Assembly (NCBI GenBank): GCA_016719885.1
Contig: JADJYF010000019.1
Location: forward strand, 62,001 to 126,000
Length of the DNA stretch: 64,000 nucleotides
Reading direction: 5' to 3'
Origin: Pseudomonadota bacterium
Lineage (GTDB): Bacteria; Pseudomonadota; Gammaproteobacteria; Ga0077536
This document shows, one piece after another, positions 53,001-60,671 of this stretch. The notes beneath the pieces were generated by a model. That model did no database searches and was not told the origin of the DNA. It saw only the letters and a program-made list of their open reading frames with translations. The translations under genes were made by a program, and so were the position numbers. Every line of letters begins with the position of its first letter. The stretch's first letter is position 1.

Positions 53001-53624
53001 GCACCACTGTTCGAGGGCGACGCGCGCGGTTTCGGTCAGCATCTCGTCATCGGCAAGCGCGGACCACGCGGCATGCTGGCGCAACTGGGCGAGGAAGCGC
53101 GGGTTCGGCGCGTCCGCACCGAGCAGCGCGGCGGCGCGCGCGGTCAGGTATTCGTCGTCATGCACCAGGCGCGCGCCGTCGCGGGCCGCGTCACGTAGCG
53201 CCTGCACCGCACCGGTCAGCGCCGCGCGGTCGAAGCTCGCGACATCGACGCCTTTGTATTTCTTGGCCAAGGGTTCGATGAACTGGTTGCGGAAACCGAG
53301 CACGGTCTGGTCTTCGTCGCGGATCATCGCGCCCTGCGCGTCCCATGCCGCCTCGATGCGGAACAGGCGCGCGAGGAATGCGCCGAGATGCGGCGCGGCG
53401 TCGGTCAGCACGAAGGAGCGTTCCTCGGGCGTCATGCCTTCGCCCTGGCAGGCGCGGAAGGCTGCGAGGCGCGCGCCGACGCTGGCGTCCCTGTCGGCCA
53501 GGTAGGCGTCGAAGGTCGCGGTCAAACGCGCCAGGGCCCGCGGCTCGTAAAGGTCGGCGTAGGTAAAGCCGGGAATGCCGAGGGTGAGGGTGGCCGAGTC
53601 CTGGCCGACAGTCATGTCATTCAT
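50007..53624 (-). CDS. NfnB/GltD-PyrK/NfnA-like fusion flavoprotein
   Basis: A 1205-residue soluble oxidoreductase. Residues 1 to about 270 are not assigned. From about 283 a Cys-rich cluster domain follows (CIYCHDRDNDTCSKGM, GCPLGEKI, ICNDCMKGCIYQK), as in the 4Fe-4S domain of GltD-type proteins. The GltD-like FAD/NAD(P) module has VMVVGLGPAGYTLAHYL (about 418) and GVIGGGLTAVDTATEVMAYY (about 593). The last about 330 residues are a PyrK/ferredoxin-reductase-like unit (FARLDESFLATVV region, VLMVGGGLGNAVLF, terminal CMMKGVCAQCLCK 2Fe-2S motif). Such a composition matches NfnA and NfnB joined in one chain; electron bifurcation is an inference. The start at 53624 is tentative (53615 possible). 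Confidence 0.83.
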   Translation of the reverse strand: MNDMTVGQDSATLTLGIPGFTYADLYEPRALARLTATFDAYLADRDASVGARLAAFRACQGEGMTPEERSFVLTDAAPHLGAFLARLFRIEAAWDAQGAMIRDEDQTVLGFRNQFIEPLAKKYKGVDVASFDRAALTGAVQALRDAARDGARLVHDDEYLTARAAALLGADAPNPRFLAQLRQHAAWSALADDEMLTETARVALEQWCLTVQADDNFAPAASNAWVSFKQPAKTDVQHLVHHPEFDRGGYKAWAAEDKHRRRRDGFSLTDPRYGQRRVLYEVDHCIYCHDRDNDTCSKGMPNKKDGGFKTNALGVPVTGCPLGEKISEMHVVKRQGDNIGALALIVIDNPMCPGTGHRICNDCMKGCIYQKTEPVNIPQIETNVLTDVLNLPWGFEIYALLTRWNPLNVKRPQLAPYNGKKVMVVGLGPAGYTLAHYLLQEGFAVVGIDALKVEPLPAYLTGSATAPPQPVRDFATLYEDLDKRTNNGFGGVAEYGITVRWDKNFLKVIYLTLLRRRTFRAYGGVRFGGSLNLDDAWNFGFDHVALATGAGKPSIIGLKNNLIRGIRKASDFLMGLQLTGAAKHSSLANLQVRLPAGVIGGGLTAVDTATEVMAYYPRQVEKTLNRYEALCASLGVDAVRAKYDAEELGILDEFIAHGQAVRAERARAAAAGEQPDFAPLVKQWGGVTLFYRKSIHDSPAYRQNHEEVNEALQEGIYIATGMNPEEAFADEFGALKSVRFSRGKGEDDIELPLKALFVAAGTSPNIIYEQEHPGTFDLDGKFFRRFEPVDGKLKAVEGSLIPKLGAPSPFTSYERDGRYVTFYGDNHPVYAGNVVKAMASAKDGYPYIVDLFKDHIAALKDDEQPQREVDLHRFIARLDESFLATVVAVNRLTPTIIEVVAHAPAAAAKFEPGQFYRVQNPEAFAPRVDGTVLAPEGLALTGAWVDKEQGLVSLIALEMGTSSRLLQRCRPGDPLVVMGVTGAPTHIPRNSNVLMVGGGLGNAVLFSIGKALRAAGNKVLYFAGYKKPQDVFKLDDIEAAADIVVWSVDPGPEVEAIKPRRAQDRSFVGNVVQSMIAYAEGQLGEVTLPLETMEEVIVIGSDMMMAAVKRARFEVLKPYLKPDHAAIGSINSPMQCMMKGVCAQCLCKHVDPKTGEESFVYSCYNQDQPLDAVDFPNLRARLRQNTVQEKLSNMYLDHLLSSGGA

Positions 53625-53827
53625 TATGCAGAGCGCCTGCTGGTTGAATTGAGGAAATATAAAGGGCGCAACAATACGGCAGCGTATGGATGAGCGCAAT
53701 CAGTAGCGGGCGCCCGCGCCGCTGCCCCCGGGCGGGCCGGCCCCGCGGCGCATGCCCGCGTACATTCGGGGCAGCGCCCGCTCTCGGCAATAAGAAGTGA
53801 CGTGCGAGTGGCCACACCGCCATCGCG

Positions 53828-54673
53828 TCAGGGGTATACGACCAGCGTCCTGACCTCGATGCTCTCCCGCGCATGCGCGTCAGGCGGCGCGGCCGGGTTG
53901 CGGAAGCCGGTGTGGGGGGTGTAACTCGCCCGTCCGTCGGCGCAGGAATCCCAGTTCTTGAGCAACAGCACCTCGTCGCGCTGCATGTCGCTGGCGTAGT
54001 ACCAGCGGTGCGCAGGATTGTAGGTCACCGAATAGATTTCGCCGCTATGGCGCGGATGTTCGAGGTCGTCCTCGCCGAAATGATGGATGTCGGTGGCTAC
54101 GAAGTCGGCGGGGTTGGCGCTGCGCGCATCGCACACCGCCAGCGGTACGTCCTGCACCGGCCCGACTATCGGCCGCCAGACGTTGACCAGCGCCATGCGC
54201 TGTCCGCTGTAAGCGGGACGCCCCGCATCGGCGAGGATTTCCCGCGCGCGGCGCGGGCCGGACTGGGGCGTGTAATCGTTGTGCGCGGCGTCGACCGGCA
54301 TGCGTATGCCGGGCTGCCCCTGCGCGGCGCGCAGCGCGCTGCGCTGGTTGTGATCGAACACCACCACGTCAAGAGCGCCCAGCGCGCGGTGCAGAAGTTG
54401 CGCGACCTCGGGGTAGTAGCGGCTGCGCACCAGTGCGTCGTCATAGAAGTCGTCGATGGCCGACGGCGCCGTGAGCAGGGCGAAGCCGGCGCCGTCGAGG
54501 GTGGGCGCCTCGCCGAGCGCACGACAGTCGACGATGGTCAGGCGGTGGTGCTCCTGGGCCGGCAAGCGCGAGGGGCGGCCGCTGTTGGGCGGATAGATCA
54601 GGCGCTGGGCGCGGCCGCCCTGGGGGACGAGATAGGCGAGCGGGGCGACGACGTCGCCGGCGGTACTGGGCAT
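53828..54673 (-). CDS. CmcJ/NvfI-like Fe(II)/2-oxoglutarate-type hydroxylase
   Basis: A 281-residue protein of the CmcJ/NvfI-like family, fungal and bacterial oxygenases or methyltransferase-associated hydroxylases of natural-product pathways. The key region is RMPVDAAHNDYTP, with an H-x-D metal site, and later MALVNVWRPIVGPVQDVPLA, YNPAHRWYYASDMQRDEVLL and SCADGRASYTPHTGF. It has no signal peptide. No biosynthetic cluster surrounds it, so a detoxification or catabolic use is equally plausible. Substrate unknown. Confidence 0.82.
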   Translation of the reverse strand: MPSTAGDVVAPLAYLVPQGGRAQRLIYPPNSGRPSRLPAQEHHRLTIVDCRALGEAPTLDGAGFALLTAPSAIDDFYDDALVRSRYYPEVAQLLHRALGALDVVVFDHNQRSALRAAQGQPGIRMPVDAAHNDYTPQSGPRRAREILADAGRPAYSGQRMALVNVWRPIVGPVQDVPLAVCDARSANPADFVATDIHHFGEDDLEHPRHSGEIYSVTYNPAHRWYYASDMQRDEVLLLKNWDSCADGRASYTPHTGFRNPAAPPDAHARESIEVRTLVVYP

Positions 54674-54703
54674 GGTGGGTACTCCTGCGCGGGCCGTCTC
54701 ATT

Positions 54704-54788
54704 GTAGGTGCGAATTCATTCGCACGTTCGGGGACCAGCTCAGGGATGCGCGGCGGCACCGATGGCGTGCGAATGAATTCGCACCGAC
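54704..54788. repeat. REPIN, family 1, the most complete copy
   Basis: GTAG-GTGCGAATTCATTCGCAC at 54704-54725 and its inverted partner at 54767-54788, ending CGAC in place of CTAC, with a spacer of about 40 nt. The left arm carries the 5' GTAG tetranucleotide that marks REP units used by TnpA-REP (RAYT) transposases. It lies between the PilZ gene stop and the CmcJ-like gene start. Confidence 0.9.
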
Positions 54789-54795
54789 GGGTGGT

Positions 54796-55449
54796 CTAGC
54801 TGGCCGCGCCGTCGAAGGTGCAACCGTAATGCACGCTGCCGTCATGGGCGTCGCGGCGTCGCACCTGCGCCGCGCATACGCTGCGCTGGCGACCGGGCAC
54901 CGGCAGCGCCAGCGAGGCGCCGTCGCGCATGAAGGCGTCGGTCGGGGTGTCGACCACGAATCCCACGCCCTTGTCCGACAGGTCGCGCAATTGGAGATCG
55001 ATCACGCCATCGGCGCTGCCATCGGCATTCAGCACCAGCGCCGACAATGCCGCCTGGCCGGCGCCGGCATTGCGACGCAGGTCTTCACGGCGATTGAAGA
55101 TGCGGAAGAAATCGGCGGTGGCGTGGTTGCCGAGATCGGGCGCATCGGAGAAAGCGATGGCCACCACGCGCTGCGTGCCGCGCGTCGCGCACAGCACCAC
55201 GTGGCTGGCGATTTCGGCAGTGCTGCCCATGCCCGGGATGCTGATCGACGTGGTCACCGCCTGGCCGCTGGCGAGGGCCGGCAGGTCCGGGTGATCGAAC
55301 ACCAGGCGCACGCCCTTGAGGCTGACGTTGACGACCTCGGCGGCGGTCCAGTGTCGACCGTCGAGTCCCAGGCTCAAGCTGGGCGCGCCCTGCGGCGGCG
55401 GTTCGTGGCGATAGTACTGACGACGATTATTGGTGTTCTTGGTGATCAT
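54796..55449 (-). CDS. PilZ-domain c-di-GMP-binding protein
   Basis: A 217-residue protein with two PilZ-like halves. The N-terminal half has RRQYYRHEPP (RxxxR) and NVSLKGVRLVF (an N-x-S-x-x-G form of the D/NxSxxG motif). The second half (RREDLRRNAG, DLSDKGVGFVVD) is a degenerate copy with its own D-x-S-x-x-G. Such proteins bind c-di-GMP and control motility, pili or polysaccharide. A functional link to the Tad pilus 20 kb away is only a possibility. No membrane helix. Confidence 0.85.
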   Translation of the reverse strand: MITKNTNNRRQYYRHEPPPQGAPSLSLGLDGRHWTAAEVVNVSLKGVRLVFDHPDLPALASGQAVTTSISIPGMGSTAEIASHVVLCATRGTQRVVAIAFSDAPDLGNHATADFFRIFNRREDLRRNAGAGQAALSALVLNADGSADGVIDLQLRDLSDKGVGFVVDTPTDAFMRDGASLALPVPGRQRSVCAAQVRRRDAHDGSVHYGCTFDGAAS

Positions 55450-55605
55450 GCACGCAGCCCTCTGTGGCGTCGCACTTTAACAGATGAGTCCATGCCCTGT
55501 GCATCATATTGTGGATTGGTTCGCGGTCTTGGGCCGGATATTGAGCCGAGGGGCGTCGTGCCCTGGGCTGGTGCACGCGTGCCGCGCGCAGGTCAGAATA
55601 GCCCC

Positions 55606-56823
55606 ATGACCAGCGCCACGCCCGATGCCGTCCGCGATTTCGATCTGCGCCGCCTGCCGGACAGTTTCTATCTCGACCCTTATCCCACCTTCCATGCCCT
55701 GCGCCGCGAGGCGCCGCTCCATCGCTGCCCGGACGGCAGTTGGCTGCTCACCCGTCATGCCGATCTGAACCACGTCTACCGCAATCCGCGCCTGTTCAGC
55801 TCGGACAAGCAACAGCAGTTCCGCCCCATGTTCGGCGACAGTCCGCTGTTCGAGCATCACACCACCAGCCTGGTGTTCAACGATCCGCCGCTTCACACCC
55901 AGGTGCGCAAGGCCATCGGTGATGCGCTGTCGCCGCGCGTGGTGGCCGCCATGCAGGCCAGTCTCACGAGCCTGGTCGATGGTCTCATCGACGCCATGGC
56001 GGTGCGCGGCGAGTGTTGCCTCATGCAGGACTTCGCGTCCGCCATTCCCATCGAAGTGATAGGCAACCTGCTGGCGCTGCGACGCGAGGATCGACAGCCA
56101 CTGCAGCGCTGGTCCAACGCCATCCTCGGCGCGCTGGAATTCGGCTCCGACAGCGCGCGCCTGGCCGAGGGCAACCAGGCGGTCAATGAATTCGTGGCGT
56201 TCCTCGAAGTGCTGATCGCCGAGCGGCGGCGCGACGCGGCCACCGCCGACGACATCGTCAGTCGCCTCATCCGCTGGGAGACGCCCGACTTCCGCCTGAG
56301 CGAGTTCCAGATCGTCCACCAGTGCATCTTTCTCTTGAATGCCGGGCACGAGACCACCACCAATCTCATCGGTAACGGCGTGCTGGCGCTGCTCAACCAT
56401 CCGGCCGAGCTGCGACGGCTGCGCGCGGACCCGACGCTCATCGATGCGACGGTGGAGGAGTGCCTGCGCTACGAGGCGCCGGTGCAGCTCGGCAACCGCA
56501 CCGTGACGGCGACGACGCGCATCGGCGACGTGGAGCTCGAGCCCGGCACGGTGTTGACGCTCGCCATCGGCGCCGCCAACCGAGACCCGGCGGTGTTCGA
56601 CGCGCCCGATGTGTTCGACATCACGCGCACGCCCAACCCGCATCTCGCCTTCGGCGCCGGCATCCACACCTGCGCGGGCCTCGCGGTGGCGCGCTTGGAG
56701 GCGCGCATCGCGATATCACGCCTGGTCGAACGATTTCCGGCCTTGGCGCTGGCGGGTGAACCACGGCGTGCGCGGCGTGCGCGTTTTCGCGCGCTGGAGG
56801 AATTGCCGGTGATCTGCCGTTGA
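55606..56823 (+). CDS. cytochrome P450 monooxygenase
   Basis: A 405-residue soluble bacterial P450. The I-helix motif is NAGHETTTNLIGNG (oxygen activation), the K-helix ExxR is in ECLRYEAP, and the haem loop is FGAGIHTCAGLAVARLE with the thiolate Cys. Length and lack of a membrane anchor match CYP class I enzymes that need a ferredoxin partner; none is encoded nearby. Upstream is the divergent PilZ gene. Substrate unknown; the neighbours suggest aromatic or terpenoid catabolism. Confidence 0.94.
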   Translation: MTSATPDAVRDFDLRRLPDSFYLDPYPTFHALRREAPLHRCPDGSWLLTRHADLNHVYRNPRLFSSDKQQQFRPMFGDSPLFEHHTTSLVFNDPPLHTQVRKAIGDALSPRVVAAMQASLTSLVDGLIDAMAVRGECCLMQDFASAIPIEVIGNLLALRREDRQPLQRWSNAILGALEFGSDSARLAEGNQAVNEFVAFLEVLIAERRRDAATADDIVSRLIRWETPDFRLSEFQIVHQCIFLLNAGHETTTNLIGNGVLALLNHPAELRRLRADPTLIDATVEECLRYEAPVQLGNRTVTATTRIGDVELEPGTVLTLAIGAANRDPAVFDAPDVFDITRTPNPHLAFGAGIHTCAGLAVARLEARIAISRLVERFPALALAGEPRRARRARFRALEELPVICR

Positions 56824-56831
56824 GCATGAGT

Positions 56832-56853
56832 GTGCGAATGAATTCGCACCTAC
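56832..56853 (-). repeat. REP unit, family 1
   Basis: GTGCGAATGAATTCGCAC followed by CTAC, 9 nt after the P450 stop. A degenerate second copy (GTGCGATTCCAATCGCGC, near 56892) follows at about 40 nt, so this may be a decayed REPIN. Confidence 0.82.
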
Positions 56854-56915
56854 AGGCGATGCCGACCAATCAATCCTTATCGACCCTGGATGTGCGATTC
56901 CAATCGCGCATCCGA

Positions 56916-58207
56916 TCAAACGCCGCTGAACTTGCGCTCCAGCCCCCGCCAACATCCCGCGTAATCGTCTTGCAGGGTCGGCGTGTTCAGCGCCCAGGCC
57001 GTCAGCTTGAACACGTAGCGGCTTTCGAACATGAAGGCCATGGTGTGTTGCTGTTTCACCGGCGCGAGGTCGGCCTTGGATGCCGCCTCGAACACGCCCG
57101 CTTCCGGCCCATGGGGCACGAAGGCGTTGTGCAAGCTCATGCCGCCCGGTTCGAAGCCGGCCTTCTTGGCATCGTACTGGCCGTGGATGAGGCCCATGAA
57201 TTCGCTCATCACGTTGCGGTGGAACCACGGCGGACGGAAGGTGTTCTCCGCCACCATCCAGCGCGGCGGGAAGATCACGAAATCGAGATTGGCCACGCCG
57301 GCGCCGGCGACGGTGAAGTGAGCACCGTGAATATCGACGGGTCGGGGTGATCGTAGGTGACGGTGTTCATGGCATTGAAGCGCGCGAGCTCGTACTTGAA
57401 CGGCACCGCCGTGCCGACCCACGCCACCACGTCCAAAGGACAGTGCCCGAGCGCGGTGCTGAACATGCGGCCCTGGAACTTGGTGACGAGTTCGCAGGCC
57501 GCGTCGTCATCGCTGAAGTGCGCGACCGGCGTCATGAAGTCGCGGCCGTTCGCATAGCCGTCCGAACCTACCGGCCCGCGTTCGGCGAGGCGCAGGTAAG
57601 GACCGTAGTTCTCGCACACGTAACCGCGCGCAGGCCCGTCGACGAGGTCGACCTTGAACTTCATGCCGCGCGGCACCAGCGCGATTTCGCCCGGCGCCAC
57701 GTCGAGCAGGCCGCACTCGGTGGCGAGCCGCAGCGCACCGCTCTGCGGCACCAGCAGCAGCTCACCGTCGCTGTTCTGGAAGTAGCGCCGTGCCATGTCG
57801 CGGTTGGCGCTGTACAGATGCACGCCGACGCCGGCCTGGGTGTGGCAATCGCCATTGGTGGCGACGGTCACGAGCCCATCGACGAAGTCATGGGGTGTGC
57901 CGCGCGGCGGCTGTGGGTCCCAGCGCAAGGCCGTCGGTGGGGTCAAGCCTTCGTCACAGGGTGCGGTGCGCAGACCGTCGTGCGCCAAAGGCCGCGGCTG
58001 GCCCTGCAGCACCGAGGGCCGGATGCGATAGAACCAGGTGCGACGGTTTTCAGCGCGCGGCGCGGTGAAGGCGGTATAGGTGAACTTCTCGGCGTACAGG
58101 CCGAGCGGCGGCTTCTGCGGCGAGAACTGCCCGCGCGGCAGTGCGCCGGGCAGGGCCTCGCTTTCGAACTCGTTGCCAAAGCCGTTGAGGTAGGAAAGTT
58201 CGTGCAT
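56916..58207 (-). pseudogene. hmgA: homogentisate 1,2-dioxygenase, broken by a single-base frameshift
   Basis: Ring-cleaving Fe(II) enzyme of tyrosine and phenylalanine degradation, producing maleylacetoacetate. The first frame (from 58207) gives YLNGFGNEFESEALPGALP, AENRRTWFYRIRPSVLQ and TVATNGDCHTQAGVGVHLYS up to DHPDPSIFTVLTS. The second frame resumes ANLDFVIFPPRWMVAE and WFHRNVMSEFMGLIHG, which holds the metal-ligand His and Glu, and then HGPEAGVF. Span 1292 nt: one base missing for 430 residues, the family size. The break is in the GCC/GGC repeat at about 57294-57312. Maleylacetoacetate isomerase and fumarylacetoacetase are not next to it. Confidence 0.9.
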
Positions 58208-58317
58208 GGTGGTCGCTCGCTGCTGGCGCGACGGGACGCGCGCGCTCGCGGCTATTATAGGCAGCGTGCGCGGCGACCCGCGTCGGGCCGTCGTTCGTCA
58301 TCCGGAGAAATTCGTCC

Positions 58318-59427
58318 ATGTCCGACACCGACACCGCAGCGAAGTCCGAAGCCGCCGCGCGCGCGCAACTCGCCGACGCGCGCACGCCGCTGATCCGCAA
58401 TGCCTGGTACGTGGTGGCCCTCGCCGAGGAAGTCACGCGTACGCCGCTCGGCCGCGACGTCATGGAAACCTCGTTGGTGCTTTACCGCGGCGAGGACGGT
58501 CGTGCGGTGGCACTGCAGAACCGCTGCTGTCACCGCTCCTTTCCGCTTGCCCACGGCAGCCTGGAGGGCGACGCCATCCGCTGCGGCTATCACGGCCTGC
58601 TGTATGCGCGCGACGGCCGCTGCATCGACATTCCGATGCAGGACAAGATCCCGCCGCGCCTCGGTCTGCGCGCCTACCCGCTCGTCGAGCGCGGGCCGCT
58701 GCTGTGGGCGTGGTTCGGCGCGCCGGAGGCCGCCGATGCCAGCCTGTTGCCGCACCCCGCATGGTTGGGCGCGCCGCAGTGGGACATGTACATCGGCTAC
58801 CTGCCGATTTCCGCCAGCTACGTGCACATGCACGAGAACCTGCTCGATCTCTCGCATCTTTCCTTCCTGCACCCCAAGACCTTCGGCACGCCGGAATACG
58901 CGCGCGCGCCGGTGGAACTGGCGGTCAAGGGTGACGATATCCAGGTGTGGCGCCGCGTCGAATGCCAGTTGCCCGACATCTACGCCGTGCCGCTGGCGTG
59001 GCAGGGCTGCCGTGCCGAGCGCAGTTCCGGCTCGCGGTTCGTGGCGCCCGGCCTGCACGTCAACACTGGCATCCTGCGCAATCTCGAGCGTCCGGCCGTG
59101 GCCGACGATGAGCTGCCCACCATCCGCGTCGCGCAGCTCATCACGCCCATCGACAAGACTCACCTGCATTACTGGTTCGTCGGTTGCCGCAATTTCGCGC
59201 GCGGCCGCGCCGACATCGACGACTTCATGCGCAGCGCGCAAATCAAGGCCTTCAGCGAAGACCAGTTCGCGATGGAAGCGATCACGCGCATGCACGCGGT
59301 GGACCAGCACGCGCCGCTCGAGGAGATGCACATCCCGACCGACGCCGCCGGGCTCGCCATGCGCCGCGTGCTGCGTGCGCTGGCCAATCGCGAAGCGCGC
59401 GACGGCGCTGGTCTTCACGGCGCATAG
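58318..59427 (+). CDS. Rieske non-haem iron oxygenase, alpha-subunit type
   Basis: A 369-residue oxygenase of the vanillate/carbazole-type family. The Rieske cluster is bound by CCHRSFPLAHG (C-x-H) and CGYHGLLY (C-x2-H). The mononuclear iron site is in ENLLDLSHLSFLHPKTFG (D-x2-H-x4-H). It catalyses O-demethylation or ring hydroxylation; vanillate-O-demethylase-like and 3-ketosteroid-9-hydroxylase-like proteins share this layout. No reductase or ferredoxin subunit is encoded nearby. It is divergent from hmgA, and the acyl-CoA-dehydrogenase-like gene follows after 50 nt. Confidence 0.92.
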   Translation: MSDTDTAAKSEAAARAQLADARTPLIRNAWYVVALAEEVTRTPLGRDVMETSLVLYRGEDGRAVALQNRCCHRSFPLAHGSLEGDAIRCGYHGLLYARDGRCIDIPMQDKIPPRLGLRAYPLVERGPLLWAWFGAPEAADASLLPHPAWLGAPQWDMYIGYLPISASYVHMHENLLDLSHLSFLHPKTFGTPEYARAPVELAVKGDDIQVWRRVECQLPDIYAVPLAWQGCRAERSSGSRFVAPGLHVNTGILRNLERPAVADDELPTIRVAQLITPIDKTHLHYWFVGCRNFARGRADIDDFMRSAQIKAFSEDQFAMEAITRMHAVDQHAPLEEMHIPTDAAGLAMRRVLRALANREARDGAGLHGA

Positions 59428-59477
59428 GCCATACGCTCAGGGCTGAACACGGGTTTCATGCAGGGGAGCATGCATCG

Positions 59478-60656
59478 ATGACGGACAATCCCAAGGCCGC
59501 GCGCGCCGCCACGCGCAGCGCGCTGTTCGGCGGCATAGACGCCGAGCGCGAACGCATGGCGGCCAGCAGCGATGACGACGAGGCGCTCGGCAGTTTGACG
59601 CCGGCGGCGGTGGACGCGCTGGTCGCGTGCGGTGCGCTGCGCATGAAGCTGCCCATGGTGCTGGGCGGTTTCGAAGCCGATCTCGTCACCCAGATGGAAG
59701 TGCTGGAGCGACTGGCGATGATCAATCCCGCCATCGGCTGGTGCGCGATGGTGGGCGCCACCAGTCTCGGCGTGCCCGGCGCCTTCCTGCCCGACAGCGG
59801 CATCGCGCGCATGTTCGCCGACGGCCGCATCCCGCGCGGCGCGATCGTGGTCACGCCGTCGGGCGTCGCCACGCCGGTGGCGGGCGGCTTCAAGGTGAAC
59901 GGACGCTGGGGTTTCGCAAGCGGCGTGCGCCACAGTGAATGGGTGGTCGCCATCACGCGCGTCGAGCGCGCGCCGCAGGCGCCGCCCGAAATCTATTTCC
60001 TGGTGTTTCCAACCAGCGCCTGCGCCATCCAGGACAACTGGCAGGTGCTGGGGCTGAAGGGCACCGGCAGCTGCGATATCGTCGTCGCAGACCTGTTCGT
60101 GCCCGACGACATGGCGTTTGCGGTCGGCGAGGCGCCACGCCGTGGCGGCGCCTTGTATCGCATCGGCCTGCCGGCCTTCGTCGCCTATGAACACGCCGGC
60201 TTCGCGCTCGGCATGGCGCGGCGCGTGCTCGACGACCTGGTCACGCTGATGCGCAACAAGAAGCGCGGCTACGCGCCGGGCGGCAGCAGCATGGTAGATC
60301 GCGGCGCGGTGCAACGCCTGATCGGTCACACCGAGATGCGTCTGCGCGCGGCGCGCGCACTCAACGTCGAAGCCAACGAGGAAGTGTGGGAGACCGTTGC
60401 CGGCGGCCGCGCGCTCACCGCCGAGCAGCAATGCGCGGTGCGCAGCGCCGCGACCTATGCCACCGAGGTCGCGGTGGAAGTGGTCAACGAGGCATTCCGT
60501 TACGCCGGCGCCAGCGCCATCTACGAGCACAGTTTCATGCAGCGCTGCCTGCGCGACCTGACGGTCGCCGCGCAGCACTACATGGTGGCCGACACCGCCT
60601 ACGAGCAGCTCGGCCGCGCGCGCCTGGGGCTCGGCGACATCAACCCCATGGGCTGA
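59478..60656 (+). CDS. acyl-CoA-dehydrogenase-fold flavin monooxygenase-like protein
   Basis: A 392-residue protein of the acyl-CoA dehydrogenase fold. The MKLPMVLGGFEADLVTQMEV opening, AINPAIGWCAMVG-type segment, GWGFASG-like NGRWGFASGVRHSEW flavin loop and AFRYAGASAIYEHSFMQRC fit the group that hydroxylates aromatics with reduced flavin (HsaA, DszC, HpaH-like) better than beta-oxidation dehydrogenases. The reductase partner is not adjacent. GGGGAG lies before the ATG. Followed by an LLM gene after 15 nt; both may share a transcript with the Rieske gene. Confidence 0.82.
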   Translation: MTDNPKAARAATRSALFGGIDAERERMAASSDDDEALGSLTPAAVDALVACGALRMKLPMVLGGFEADLVTQMEVLERLAMINPAIGWCAMVGATSLGVPGAFLPDSGIARMFADGRIPRGAIVVTPSGVATPVAGGFKVNGRWGFASGVRHSEWVVAITRVERAPQAPPEIYFLVFPTSACAIQDNWQVLGLKGTGSCDIVVADLFVPDDMAFAVGEAPRRGGALYRIGLPAFVAYEHAGFALGMARRVLDDLVTLMRNKKRGYAPGGSSMVDRGAVQRLIGHTEMRLRAARALNVEANEEVWETVAGGRALTAEQQCAVRSAATYATEVAVEVVNEAFRYAGASAIYEHSFMQRCLRDLTVAAQHYMVADTAYEQLGRARLGLGDINPMG

Positions 60657-60671
60657 GGCGAGGGCAGGAAG

